Assembly (NCBI RefSeq): GCF_028618695.1
Contig: NZ_JAQIVI010000008.1
Span: forward strand, 1 to 15,415
Reading direction: 5' to 3'
Length of the DNA stretch: 15,415 nucleotides
Source: Natrinema soli
GTDB lineage: Archaea; Halobacteriota; Halobacteria; Halobacteriales; Natrialbaceae
A model generated the notes under the pieces. That model ran no database searches. It worked only from the letters and a program-made list of their open reading frames with translations, and was not told the origin of the DNA. This document shows positions 1 through 6,470 of the stretch, piece by piece. Numbering within the stretch: the stretch's first letter is position 1; each line of letters opens with the position of its first letter. Position numbers and translations under genes: made by a program.

Positions 1-146
1 TCTACTGTCCGGGTCATGAAGTACTTCCCGAGCAGGTAAATGAGCGCGAATGCGACGACGAACAAGACGACAGTCGTGACCGCGCTGACAAGTGGCGGGA
101 CGTACTGCTGCGGATCGATGGGGATTGCCTGTTGAAGTGGTTGCAT
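1..146 (-). CDS. N-terminus of a membrane protein, possibly an MscS-type channel (partial)
   Basis: Only the first 48 codons lie in the window; the gene runs off the left edge. Reading the minus strand from the ATG at 146 gives a short polar start (MQPLQQAIPIDPQQY), then one clear hydrophobic segment at about residues 18-42 (LVSAVTTVVLFVVAFALIYLL), then a basic stretch (GKYFMTR). The pattern is an N-out membrane protein whose first helix enters shortly after the N-terminus. From memory, haloarchaeal small-conductance mechanosensitive channels often begin this way, but no diagnostic MscS residues are visible, so that assignment is inference. A TATA-type box about 31 nt upstream supports the start. 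Confidence 0.6.
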   Translation of the reverse strand, partial: MQPLQQAIPIDPQQYVPPLVSAVTTVVLFVVAFALIYLLGKYFMTRTV

Positions 147-176
147 AGCGGACTCTCCAAAGTCAATGCAGGCCCC

Positions 177-183
177 TATTAAA
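177..183 (-). promoter_or_regulatory. TATA-type box for the left-edge membrane protein
   Basis: On the minus strand this reads TTTAATA and is centred about 34 nt upstream of the ATG at 146. That would put the transcription start about 5-10 nt before the ATG, so the mRNA would be almost leaderless. Confidence 0.5.
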
Positions 184-390
184 CAACTTGCTCTTCGACT
201 GTCCTGTTGTTCGCCAGTTCTCTCAGAGAACCGCGCTGTGAGACGCTCTACCTGTGACGCAGTAGCGATTCACCACGGTAGCTGCAGCAGGACGCAGCGT
301 CCCAGTCGCCGGGAGAGCGCCGCTTCATGCGTCGGTGGCTGCACGGCGATGCTCGGAGCAGCGGGCAGCGCGGGCACGCGAATCCCAACC

Positions 391-397
391 CTTAATC
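391..397 (+). promoter_or_regulatory. TATA-type box for the initiator tRNA gene
   Basis: The sequence CTTAATC is centred about 27 nt before the first base of the tRNA, in an otherwise GC-rich stretch. This is the spacing expected for an archaeal stable-RNA promoter. Confidence 0.5.
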
Positions 398-420
398 AGG
401 GCCACCAGAGACAGTCAGGC

Positions 421-495
421 AGCGGGATGGGATAGCCAGGAGATTCCGGCGGGCTCATAACCCGCAGATCGGTAGTTCAAATCTACCTCCCGCTA
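421..495 (+). tRNA. Initiator tRNA-Met (anticodon CAT)
   Basis: A complete cloverleaf can be drawn by eye. The acceptor stem is 421-427 with 488-494 (7 perfect pairs). The D stem is 430-432 with 445-447. The anticodon stem is 449-453 with 461-465 (GCGGG/CCCGC), its loop is 454-460, and the anticodon CAT is 456-458. The T stem is 471-475 with 483-487 and its loop begins TTCAAAT. The discriminator base is A495 and no CCA is encoded. The first pair A421-T494 and the three consecutive G-C pairs closing the anticodon stem are established initiator hallmarks, which favour the initiator over the elongator. No intron is present. Confidence 0.95.
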
Positions 496-850
496 TCTGT
501 TACGTGGAGGCAGGCGAGACAGCCTTGCCCTCAAGGCGGGGCTGAATCGCCGTCTTTGTTCACGTTCGGTGCGCATTGACATCCTCCCCTCCCTGAAGGG
601 CGCGGCTTTGCGCCTGATTCAACGGAAAGACGGCGGACTGATCGGCATCAGCAACAACTTCACGTTTCGAGACACCATCTCCGCGCGTTCAGAGAACTCG
701 CTCCGAGAAACGGAACCCAATTTCCCATCGTACGAGGCAAATGAGTTCCGAGCAATCCGTGAGAAACGAGCTGCCAAAGCGTTCAAAGATGACTTATGAA
801 GTTAACATGCAGCCACGGTACGAACCGCGAGAAGAATGTTCGACGGAGCG
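496..850. other. Gene-poor stretch after the tRNA, containing an insertion-sequence scar
   Basis: No convincing gene is seen. A small hairpin (GCCTTG at 522-527 with CAAGGC at 532-537) and nearby T-rich runs may help end the tRNA transcript. The solo right-end relic at 577-603 is annotated separately. An open frame across 569-799 begins inside that relic and has no recognisable domain, so I treat the whole stretch as an insertion scar with degraded DNA of unknown origin. Confidence 0.5.
577..603 (-). mobile_element. Solo right-end relic of an IS1341-type (TnpB) element
   Basis: Positions 577-589 carry the 13-mer TGACATCCTCCCC. It is identical to the 13-mer at 6351-6363 that ends the intact tnpB element in this window. 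In both places it is followed by a GC-rich hairpin with a TGAA loop (here CCC-TGAA-GGG, there GGCG-TGAA-CGCC). Read on the minus strand this is the usual hairpin-plus-GGAGGATGTCA right tip of haloarchaeal IS1341-type elements. No tnpB coding sequence is attached, so it is either the remnant of a deleted copy or a miniature derivative. Confidence 0.55.
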
Positions 851-2077
851 CTACTGATTGACGGCGCTCAGGAAGAACGACGAGAACACCGTCTGGAGCC
901 CGATGACGACCGCCGTAAAGGCCACCATCGCGCCCATCGTGAACTCGAGTGAGGCGAAGCCGTTCGTCGCCCACTGGAGGAGCAGGCCCGCCGCGTAGAG
1001 TCCGCCGACGGCGAACACGAGTAGGCCGGCCGTCGCACCGTGTTCGAGCGACAGTGACTCCGTCACGCGCTGCGTGATCGGATCCTCGGGTTTCCGGATG
1101 GGATCGGTCGTCACGGCGGCGAACACTCCAAGCGTGGAGATCTGATAGCCGACGATGGTCAACAGGCTCCCGGCGATCATCGAGTGGAGTCCGAGGGTAA
1201 CGCCGTTGACTGCAGTGCTGGTGAACGTGACGCCCATCACGCCGATTCCGAGCAAACACATCAGGAGTCCAGGCGCCGAGAACAGATAGCCCGGCGCGTT
1301 CACGAGCATGAAGTGGACGTGCCGCCAGCCGTCGCGGAAACTCTCGAGGGTCTCCTCGCCTTCGCGTTCGTGGTAGACGATCGGTGTCTCGACGATCTCG
1401 AGATCCGTCGCGCCGGCTTTCATGATCATCTCGCTGGCGAACTCCATCCCGGTCGTCTCGAGGTCCATCGTCTCGTAGGCCTCCTGAGTGAAGATCCGGA
1501 ACCCACTGTGTGAATCGCTCACCCCAGCGCCGTAGAACGCGTTCAGGAACGACGTCAACAGCGGATTCCCGATATGCTGGTGGAGCGGCGGCATCGACCC
1601 GGGCCTGATCTCGCCCTCGAGGCGACTCCCCATCACCATATCCGCGTCTTCTTCCTGGAGATGGGCCAGCAGGCGCGGGATCTGCTCGAAGTCGTAGGTC
1701 GTGTCTGCGTCGCCCATCACGATGTAGTCCCCTCGCGCGCGATCGAACGCGTACCGGTAGGCGTAGCCGTAGCCCTTCCCGTCGGGTTCGACAACGATCG
1801 CGCCCATCTCGCGGCCGATCTCGGGCGTTCGGTCGGTCGAACTATCGCTGAGAATGATCTCGGCGGTGATGCCGAGTTCGACGATCGCGGTTTTCGCTCG
1901 CTCGATACATTCACCGACGCCGTCCTCTTCGTTGAGTGTCGGCATGACGACGCTGATCGCCGGCGTCACGTCGCTGTCGGCCCCGACGAGCAACTCGTCC
2001 GCGTCGTGGATCGTGAGCCCTCGGTCCGTCGCTGCGTCGCCCACGTCCAGCGGAGTTGATTGGTCTTGTGTACTCAT
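851..2077 (-). CDS. GT2 glycosyltransferase with four C-terminal membrane segments (polyprenyl/dolichyl-phosphate hexosyltransferase type)
   Basis: The 408-residue protein has an N-terminal GT-A catalytic domain at about residues 41-235. Visible motifs are MPTLNEE (45-51), DSSTD (78-82), the metal-binding DxD in GDADTTYD (D123, D125), GSR (150-152) and DSHSGFR (188-194). The fold and motifs match GT2 enzymes that move a sugar from a nucleotide donor to dolichyl or polyprenyl phosphate. The C-terminus has four hydrophobic segments near 264-288, 297-321, 347-367 and 378-402, so the active site would face the cytoplasm from the membrane. I chose the ATG at 2077, because the upstream extension to 2143 is not family-like and overlaps the TATA box at about 2124. 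A role in N-glycosylation or exopolysaccharide synthesis is inferred from the family and neighbouring sugar genes; the exact donor sugar cannot be read. Confidence 0.9.
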   Translation of the reverse strand: MSTQDQSTPLDVGDAATDRGLTIHDADELLVGADSDVTPAISVVMPTLNEEDGVGECIERAKTAIVELGITAEIILSDSSTDRTPEIGREMGAIVVEPDGKGYGYAYRYAFDRARGDYIVMGDADTTYDFEQIPRLLAHLQEEDADMVMGSRLEGEIRPGSMPPLHQHIGNPLLTSFLNAFYGAGVSDSHSGFRIFTQEAYETMDLETTGMEFASEMIMKAGATDLEIVETPIVYHEREGEETLESFRDGWRHVHFMLVNAPGYLFSAPGLLMCLLGIGVMGVTFTSTAVNGVTLGLHSMIAGSLLTIVGYQISTLGVFAAVTTDPIRKPEDPITQRVTESLSLEHGATAGLLVFAVGGLYAAGLLLQWATNGFASLEFTMGAMVAFTAVVIGLQTVFSSFFLSAVNQ

Positions 2078-2475
2078 TATCACTTGAATCGCTACTGTGT
2101 CTATCTCTGTGTCTTTCGAATGGTAATAAGCATTCCTGAACATGATAATTCACCCGGTACTGTCTAGATAAGGGAAACCGCAAGACAGGACGACAATGAA
2201 GTGACGGTATCGGTTGTGAAATTACCATCTATGATTTAACATAAAGAGACCCTGTTCCACGAGCAGCGAAAATTCGGCTGCTTCAGCAAACGTCCCATAA
2301 ACAGTAATGGTCCCAGATCCCATCGGTGTTGCTTCGACAGACGCTGAAACGGCGTTTGACGTTAGAATCGCTTAACTAGACAGTGCCATTCACCCTTTCA
2401 TGTAATATGGATAAGTATGCAAATTTCACGCAGTTGCATCCGAGCAAACCATCTCCGTCGGAGCAGACGGCGTTC
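2078..2475. other. Intergenic region between the epimerase 3' end and the glycosyltransferase promoter
   Basis: About 400 nt, noticeably richer in A+T than the flanking genes, with no credible gene. A short hairpin CTCCG-T-CGGAG at about 2454-2464 lies just beyond the stop of the minus-strand epimerase and could be part of a terminator. The plus-strand open frame from 2383 is mostly the antisense shadow of the epimerase. Confidence 0.5.
2123..2130 (-). promoter_or_regulatory. TATA-type box for the GT2 glycosyltransferase
   Basis: The minus strand reads CTTATTAC about 46-53 nt upstream of the ATG at 2077. This predicts a leader of about 20 nt. It is the best AT-rich element in the region and argues against the longer ORF that would start at 2143. 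Confidence 0.35.
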
Positions 2476-3420
2476 TCAGTTGGTCTCGAGCCGATCGACC
2501 AACTGACCAGCGATCCGACGGACTGCGTCGTCGCTGCTCAGGGTCGGTTCCCACCCGAGCGCAGCGAGTTTCTCGATCGAGAGGCGCATCTTCGGGACGT
2601 CGCCGGTCCAGCCGCGGTCGCCGCCGGTGTACTCGTAGGCAGGGTCGAGTCCCATCTCGTCCGCGACGATGTCAGCGATCCGATCGACAGAGGTCGTGGT
2701 TCGGGTTCCCAGATTGTAGGTGTGCATCGTCGCCGCCCCGGAGGCGTGCTCGACGACGTGGCGAATGGCATCGGCGCACTCCTCGACGGCCATGAAGGAT
2801 TTCTCCTGGCGGCCGTTGCCGAGGATCGTCAGCACGTCCGGGTTGTCGTCGAGTTTCTCGACGAAGTCCGGCACGACACCGGCGCCGAATCGTGGTCCGA
2901 GGACGTTTGCGAACCGGAAATTCCAGACGGTAACGTCGTGTGAGTGCGCGTAGACGGAGAGGAGCGACTCCTCGGACAGCTTGGCAGCCCCGTAGTTGCT
3001 GATCGGTTCGAGCGGGGCGTAATCTTCCGGCGTTGGGCGCGGCGCTTCCCCGTACACGGTCGACGACGACGTGAACGCGATGTTGTCAACGCCGACCTCG
3101 TCCATTCGCTCGAGCACCGAATGCGTCATGCCGACGTTCGTCTCGAACTGTTTTCGCGGGTCGTCACTGTTGACGTACTTGTCGGCGGCCGCGCAGTGGA
3201 ACACGGCATCGATATCAGCGGTGATGACCTCGTCGACCGTCGCCTGCAACGTGAGATCGCCCTGGAGAAGCGTTGCGTCGTCGGGGATCGAATCCTGAAG
3301 TCCGTTCGAGAGATCATCGACGACGACGACGTCGTTGTCGGGAACGAGTTGCCGGGTGAGCTCGGACCCGACAAGTCCTGCACCCCCAGTCACCAATAGT
3401 TGGCAGTCGGTTAATTCCAT
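2476..3420 (-). CDS. NAD-dependent sugar-nucleotide epimerase/dehydratase (extended SDR, GalE-like)
   Basis: The 314-residue protein starts at the ATG at 3420, giving MELTDCQLLVTGGAGLVGS. The Rossmann fingerprint TGGAGLVG (11-18) opens the protein. The catalytic triad region is present: TSSSTVYG at 117-124 supplies the Ser/Thr, and YGAAK at 143-147 supplies Y143 and K147. Length and motifs match extended short-chain dehydrogenases that epimerise or dehydrate NDP-sugars in the cytoplasm using bound NAD. The longer upstream reading to 3606 has no family signal. A TATA-type box 23-29 nt before the ATG predicts a leaderless mRNA. The gene is co-oriented with the GT2 gene downstream, about 400 nt away, and probably has a separate promoter. 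Substrate is not determinable; UDP-glucose/UDP-galactose is the default guess. Confidence 0.92.
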   Translation of the reverse strand: MELTDCQLLVTGGAGLVGSELTRQLVPDNDVVVVDDLSNGLQDSIPDDATLLQGDLTLQATVDEVITADIDAVFHCAAADKYVNSDDPRKQFETNVGMTHSVLERMDEVGVDNIAFTSSSTVYGEAPRPTPEDYAPLEPISNYGAAKLSEESLLSVYAHSHDVTVWNFRFANVLGPRFGAGVVPDFVEKLDDNPDVLTILGNGRQEKSFMAVEECADAIRHVVEHASGAATMHTYNLGTRTTTSVDRIADIVADEMGLDPAYEYTGGDRGWTGDVPKMRLSIEKLAALGWEPTLSSDDAVRRIAGQLVDRLETN

Positions 3421-3442
3421 CAGCCGAATGTTTTTCGGGCGC

Positions 3443-3449
3443 AATATGT
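3443..3449 (-). promoter_or_regulatory. TATA-type box for the first epimerase
   Basis: The minus strand reads ACATATT, 23-29 nt upstream of the ATG at 3420. This spacing fits a leaderless transcript and decides the start in favour of 3420. Confidence 0.5.
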
Positions 3450-3536
3450 GTGTTGTGATTCGGAGTCCAGTGCGCGCTCGTGCACTCGGTGGCGGCGAGC
3501 AGACTGGTGGACAGAGCTGTAGTTGCCGCAAAACCA

Positions 3537-4108
3537 TCAAGGAAATTGCAGAGATAGGGCGAATATCTTCTGTGGGATCAATCCACACCAAGGGGGCAAA
3601 CAGCACTCGCTCACAGAGACGAGTACGGGAGGGGAGGTGATTTCGAACGGTTGATCGAAGACGAGGTGACGACGACTAGTTGAACTGCGACCGCTCCTCG
3701 AGACACATAGTAGCTTTGAGCGACTCGCTTGCGCTCTCACCTGCTGTTCGTATTCTGCGCCGTAGACGATTTGCGAGAGTGCCTCGTAGCCACAGCCAGG
3801 ACAGTTGAACCATCGCTGGACCTTCGCATTATCCATAGATTTCTGGCCGACGATGACATCGTCGTTCGGACATTCCGGACAAAAGAGTTCGGGAGCCGGT
3901 TGGTCCCGAAGCATATCCCGAAAGCTGGTCGCTTCTTTTGTCTCGAAGCCTCGCGACCAGATTGGATAGCCGTCGACAAGGATCGCTGCCCGCCACTTGT
4001 ATGCGTAGGAGTCCGGGGCGCGATGCAGAACAGCTCGTGCTCCAGTCGGTGTTTCGATATGCCAGCGTAGGTATTCGACTCTCGTGTCCAGTTAGTGACT
4101 CGAGGCAT
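3537..4108 (-). pseudogene. Frame-broken small zinc-ribbon protein gene
   Basis: A conserved-looking protein of roughly 115-120 residues can be read only by changing frame twice. Frame one starts at the ATG at 4108 (MPRVTNWTRE). Frame two continues SRIPTLAYRNTD. Frame three runs from TGARAVLHRAPDSY through DGYPIWSRGFETK to MLRDQPAPEL and a zinc ribbon with two Cys-x2-Cys knuckles (CPEC at about 3873-3881, CPGC at about 3793-3803), ending near YGAE at 3753. Each junction is explained by a 2-nt deletion in a short dinucleotide run: GAGAG at about 4079-4084 and ACAC at about 4042-4048. The joined product resembles, from memory, a widespread small haloarchaeal zinc-ribbon family of unknown function. 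After 3753 the frame stays open to 3537 but becomes Ser/Arg rich and is probably noise. A sequencing error at both sites is the alternative. Confidence 0.6.
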
Positions 4109-4251
4109 GATTACTCGGAAATGAGCGTTTGCTGGCACGATCCAGCACGTCTCGCGCACGTCAGTGTCCTCGAGGAGGCGATCGAGGTATCCGCGATGGC
4201 GGATGCCAGTCGGTGCTGCTCATATAATACCGGTTGAGAACCATCTATGAA

Positions 4252-4260
4252 AACCTATAC
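4252..4260 (+). promoter_or_regulatory. Candidate TATA box for the three-gene cassette
   Basis: AACCTATAC lies 36-44 nt before the ATG at 4296. A second AT-rich element (CATATAATAC, 4221-4230) lies further upstream. Both are followed by the same CCGG, so ATACCGG occurs at 4228-4234 and again at 4257-4263, a possible repeated regulator site. Which box is used cannot be told from sequence. Confidence 0.35.
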
Positions 4261-4295
4261 CGGATCTTACCATTGTGTGACACACTCCAACAACG

Positions 4296-4448
4296 ATGAA
4301 CTCAGTGACTGCCGATCGCAACTCGAGGACGTCCCCGATCGCCCACGCCATCTCGGAACTCGAAACGGCGTGCGAGCAGGGGGATGTCAACAGTATTAAG
4401 ACCACACTCAACCGACGTCGAAAGGCTGCAGGACTATATGATGAGTAA
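4296..4448 (+). CDS. Hypothetical 50-residue protein, first gene of a three-gene cassette
   Basis: The frame opens with MNSVTADRNSRTSPIAHAIS and ends RRRKAAGLYDE. The middle (about residues 14-45) reads as two amphipathic helices, an acidic one (ELETACEQGD) followed by a strongly basic one (KTTLNRRRK). I recognise no family. It is supported as real by its context: a TATA-type box upstream, and a stop codon overlapping the next start in the arrangement ATGAGTAA, an 8-nt overlap that implies translational coupling. The basic C-terminal helix could contact nucleic acid or an acidic partner, but that is speculation. Confidence 0.55.
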   Translation: MNSVTADRNSRTSPIAHAISELETACEQGDVNSIKTTLNRRRKAAGLYDE

Positions 4449-4968
4449 CGATGACCATGACCTCGTCAAGGCTCGCCAGCAAGCAGTTCTCGAAAACCCA
4501 GACGGCTGTTCGGTCACCCAGCTCACAGCGGCGCTGGCCACGCTCGATGACGACGAACAGGAAGCGTGGCTCGAGGACCACCCCGAAATCCATGAGCGCC
4601 TGAAGAGTCCTTTTGGGAAGGTGGTTGAAGGGCTCGCCGAAGTTCTTAGTGAGGACCCTCTCCAGACACAGTACCTCGAGTTCACGATTGACGAGAGAAT
4701 TTACCAGAATGCGGTGATCCACACGCGCGACGGCGAGACCCACCCCTTAGACCACGTGTATCTCTGGATGGCGTTCCCGGATGGAACCTACACCGCCAAT
4801 ATCAAACAGAACAACGTCCCGCCGGAGGTCGACCTCCAGGAGTGTCAGGTCGGGATCTGCTCCGACGAGGGTATCCCGCTGCTCCGGGCACCTGTTGTCA
4901 GCGAACCAACTGAACCGGCCCATGACGTGCTGTGTGTGAAACTCGATCCGAGTGATCGCGATGTCTGA
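4441..4968 (+). CDS. Hypothetical acidic 175-residue protein, middle gene of the cassette
   Basis: I chose the ATG at 4441 (an alternative ATG is directly before it at 4438). It overlaps the preceding gene by 8 nt and gives MSNDDHDLVKARQQAVLENP. A longer reading from 4384 would overlap the 50-residue gene by 65 nt. Residues 1-75 look helical, with repeated acidic helices (LDDDEQEAWLEDHPEIHERL). Residues 78-168 look like a beta-rich domain (IYQNAVIHTRDGETHPLDHV, then LWMAFPDGTYTANIKQ). Two cysteines (C135, C140) sit six positions apart, with C23 and C165 elsewhere, and no clear metal site. No signal peptide or membrane segment is seen. I do not recognise the family. The next gene's ATG overlaps its stop by 8 nt. 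Confidence 0.75.
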   Translation: MSNDDHDLVKARQQAVLENPDGCSVTQLTAALATLDDDEQEAWLEDHPEIHERLKSPFGKVVEGLAEVLSEDPLQTQYLEFTIDERIYQNAVIHTRDGETHPLDHVYLWMAFPDGTYTANIKQNNVPPEVDLQECQVGICSDEGIPLLRAPVVSEPTEPAHDVLCVKLDPSDRDV

Positions 4969-5185
4969 TGAGAGTGGTGCTCAGACAGACGAGACAGACC
5001 GGAACGATGCCGAATGGGTCCGTGACGCAGTGATTGAAGATGTCCTGGCAGGTCGTGCAAGGGTCTCAAGGTCGGGTGCCTGGGCTGCTGAACGCGTTGA
5101 AGAACCCGCAGAAGGGGTTCGTGTGTATCGGCTCGACGAAGTGATTGAGCCTGGCGACGACCGATATTCGGACGCAGATACGTAG
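4961..5185 (+). CDS. Hypothetical acidic 74-residue protein, last gene of the cassette
   Basis: It starts at the ATG at 4961 inside the end of the preceding gene (8-nt overlap, ATGTCTGA). The protein is MSDESGAQTDETDRNDAEWV followed by a helix (RDAVIEDVLAGRARV) and a beta-like segment ending in VRVYRLDEVIEPGDD. The disordered acidic N-terminus is typical of halophilic proteins. A small alpha/beta protein translated in step with a larger partner is the layout of an antitoxin, chaperone or regulator, but nothing here proves that. No family is recognised. Confidence 0.65.
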   Translation: MSDESGAQTDETDRNDAEWVRDAVIEDVLAGRARVSRSGAWAAERVEEPAEGVRVYRLDEVIEPGDDRYSDADT

Positions 5186-5291
5186 CTTGCTCCCCTTCTC
5201 CGGCTGAACGCGGAGGACTCCCACCACGAGATTTCAGCTTGCGGTAGCGTCAGTCACACGTTTGCCGCATTGTATGGCATACTCCTAAGAA

Positions 5292-5299
5292 AATATATA
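5292..5299 (+). promoter_or_regulatory. TATA-type box for the second epimerase
   Basis: AATATATA lies 33-40 nt upstream of the ATG at 5332, preceded by a purine-rich BRE-like CTAAGAA. It is the strongest TATA box in the window and predicts a leader of about 10 nt. Confidence 0.6.
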
Positions 5300-5331
5300 G
5301 AGTTATCAGAGTTGGGTCACACCGTCACTGC

Positions 5332-6279
5332 ATGGACGAGACGCGGATCCTCGTGACTGGCGGCGCAGGCTTTATCGGCTCGAATCTCGCAAATCACCTC
5401 GCGGCGGCCAACGATGTGATCGTGATCGACGACGAGTACCTCGGCACGCCCGCGAATCTCGACGAGGGTATCGAATTCCACAGCCGTAGCGTCCTCGAGG
5501 ACGACCTCCCGACGGACGTCGACGTCGTCTTCCACCTCGCGGCACTCTCCTCCTATGCGATGCACGAGGACGATCCGACCACGGGAGCCCGCGTCAACGT
5601 CGAGGGGTTCGTCAACGTGGTCGAGCAGGCCCGCCAGGACGGCTGTGAGACGGTCGTCTATGCGTCGACGTCCTCGATTTACGGCAGTCGCACCGAGCCC
5701 TCGCCGGTCGACATGCCGGTCGCCGTCAACACCGGCTACGAAGCCTCGAAACTCGCCCGCGAGCGCTACGGCGAGTACTTCGCCAATCACTACGAGATGA
5801 GCGTCGCCGGGATGCGCTTTTTCTCGGTCTATCAGGGCTACGGCGGCGCCGAGGAACACAAGGGCGAGTACGCCAACGTGATCGCCCAGTTCGCCGACGA
5901 TATCGCCACTGGCGACCAACCAGTACTGTACGGTGACGGCACACAGACGCGGGATTTCACCCACGTCTCGGATATCGTCCGCGGGCTCGAGCTCGCCGCC
6001 GACCACGAGCTCACCGGCATCTACAACCTCGGGACGGGCGACGCCTACAGTTTCAATACGGTCGTCGACATGCTCACCGACGAACTCGGGACCGATATCG
6101 AACCGGAGTACGTCGCAAACCCGATTCCTGACTCGGTGTACGTCCACGACACCTGCGCCGATGCGTCGACGATGCGCGAGGCGACCGGGTGGGAACCCGC
6201 GATCGACTTCGAGGAGGGACTCCGGCGGGTCTGTGCGCAGTACACCGACGCCGACGCAGCGGCCTCGAGCCACCAGTAG
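5332..6279 (+). CDS. NAD-dependent sugar-nucleotide epimerase (extended SDR, GalE/WbpP-like)
   Basis: The 315-residue protein opens MDETRILVTGGAGFIGSNLA with the Rossmann motif TGGAGFIG at 9-16. Catalytic residues are visible: YASTSSIYG at 110-118 and YEASK at 136-140 (Y136, K140). Sugar-binding-region signatures follow: RFFSVYQGYG (162-171) and GDGTQTRDFTHV (201-212). This is a complete extended-SDR enzyme expected to epimerise a UDP- or GDP-linked sugar in the cytoplasm. It is a paralogue of the epimerase at 2476-3420, but the two differ substantially outside the motifs, so they are not a recent duplication and probably act on different sugars. It has its own promoter and no downstream partner: the next gene on the right is the minus-strand transposon gene. 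Substrate unknown. Confidence 0.93.
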   Translation: MDETRILVTGGAGFIGSNLANHLAAANDVIVIDDEYLGTPANLDEGIEFHSRSVLEDDLPTDVDVVFHLAALSSYAMHEDDPTTGARVNVEGFVNVVEQARQDGCETVVYASTSSIYGSRTEPSPVDMPVAVNTGYEASKLARERYGEYFANHYEMSVAGMRFFSVYQGYGGAEEHKGEYANVIAQFADDIATGDQPVLYGDGTQTRDFTHVSDIVRGLELAADHELTGIYNLGTGDAYSFNTVVDMLTDELGTDIEPEYVANPIPDSVYVHDTCADASTMREATGWEPAIDFEEGLRRVCAQYTDADAAASSHQ

Positions 6280-6350
6280 ACTGGGCAGGCTTTTCGTCGG
6301 ACGCTTCTCCCTCGGAGCTAATTGGCTGCGCCGTTGAGCAGCTCGCCCAA

Positions 6351-6470
6351 TGACATCCTCCCCGGCGTGAACGCCGGGGTTTCCTCGCGCTGGGAGTCTC
6401 GGCTATGCCGAGTTGGTTCGAGAGAGCAAGCTCTCTCGTCATCACGAGACGACTTCGTCGTCTCGAACGA
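6351..6470 (-). ncRNA. Predicted guide (omega/reRNA-type) RNA scaffold at the tnpB 3' end
   Basis: TnpB proteins bind an RNA made from the 3' end of their own gene and the right end of the element; that is established for the family. Here the minus strand from the last tnpB codons to the tip carries four successive perfect hairpins: 6445-6465 (9 bp, 3-nt loop), 6419-6438 (9 bp, 2-nt loop), 6398-6412 (6 bp, 3-nt loop) and 6360-6379 (8 bp, TTCA loop). The last lies just inside the tip, where the scaffold should end and the guide from flanking DNA (below 6351, in the epimerase 3' region) would begin. The 5' end is not determinable and could lie further inside tnpB. Confidence 0.45.
6419..6465. 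repeat. Adjacent pair of perfect hairpins overlapping the tnpB stop codon
   Basis: Hairpin one pairs CGAGAGAGC (6419-6427) with GCTCTCTCG (6430-6438) around AA. Hairpin two pairs CGAGACGAC (6445-6453) with GTCGTCTCG (6457-6465) around TTC. Six bases separate them and include the tnpB stop codon at 6442-6444. The second shares its outer CGAGAC/GTCTCG stem and TTC loop with the hairpin at 8065-8085. Confidence 0.7.

Noticed and set aside
166..435. Plus-strand open frame before the tRNA
   Set aside because: It runs into the tRNA gene, is Cys/Ser/Arg rich unlike haloarchaeal proteins, and overlaps the promoter of the left-edge gene.
421..603. Integration (att) site for a tRNA-targeting integrase
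   Set aside because: I looked for a second copy of the tRNA 3' end (TTCAAATCTACCTCCCGCTA) in the window and saw none, and no integrase gene is present.
741..857. 38-codon plus frame (MSSEQSVRNELPKRSKMTYE) convergent with the glycosyltransferase
   Set aside because: Short, no promoter of its own, no family; it overlaps the stop of the glycosyltransferase by 7 nt. I could not support it as a gene.
2077..2143. Upstream ATG start (2143) for the glycosyltransferase
   Set aside because: The added 22 residues are not family-like, and the best TATA box (2123-2130) would lie inside the coding region.
3421..3606. Upstream extension of the first epimerase
   Set aside because: The Rossmann motif starts normally after the ATG at 3420 and a TATA box sits 23-29 nt before it; the extension has no family similarity.
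5317..6273. Long minus-strand open frame opposite the second epimerase
   Set aside because: It is the antisense shadow of a gene with complete SDR motifs; it has no domain and is Val/Asp/Arg rich as expected for reversed GC-rich codons.
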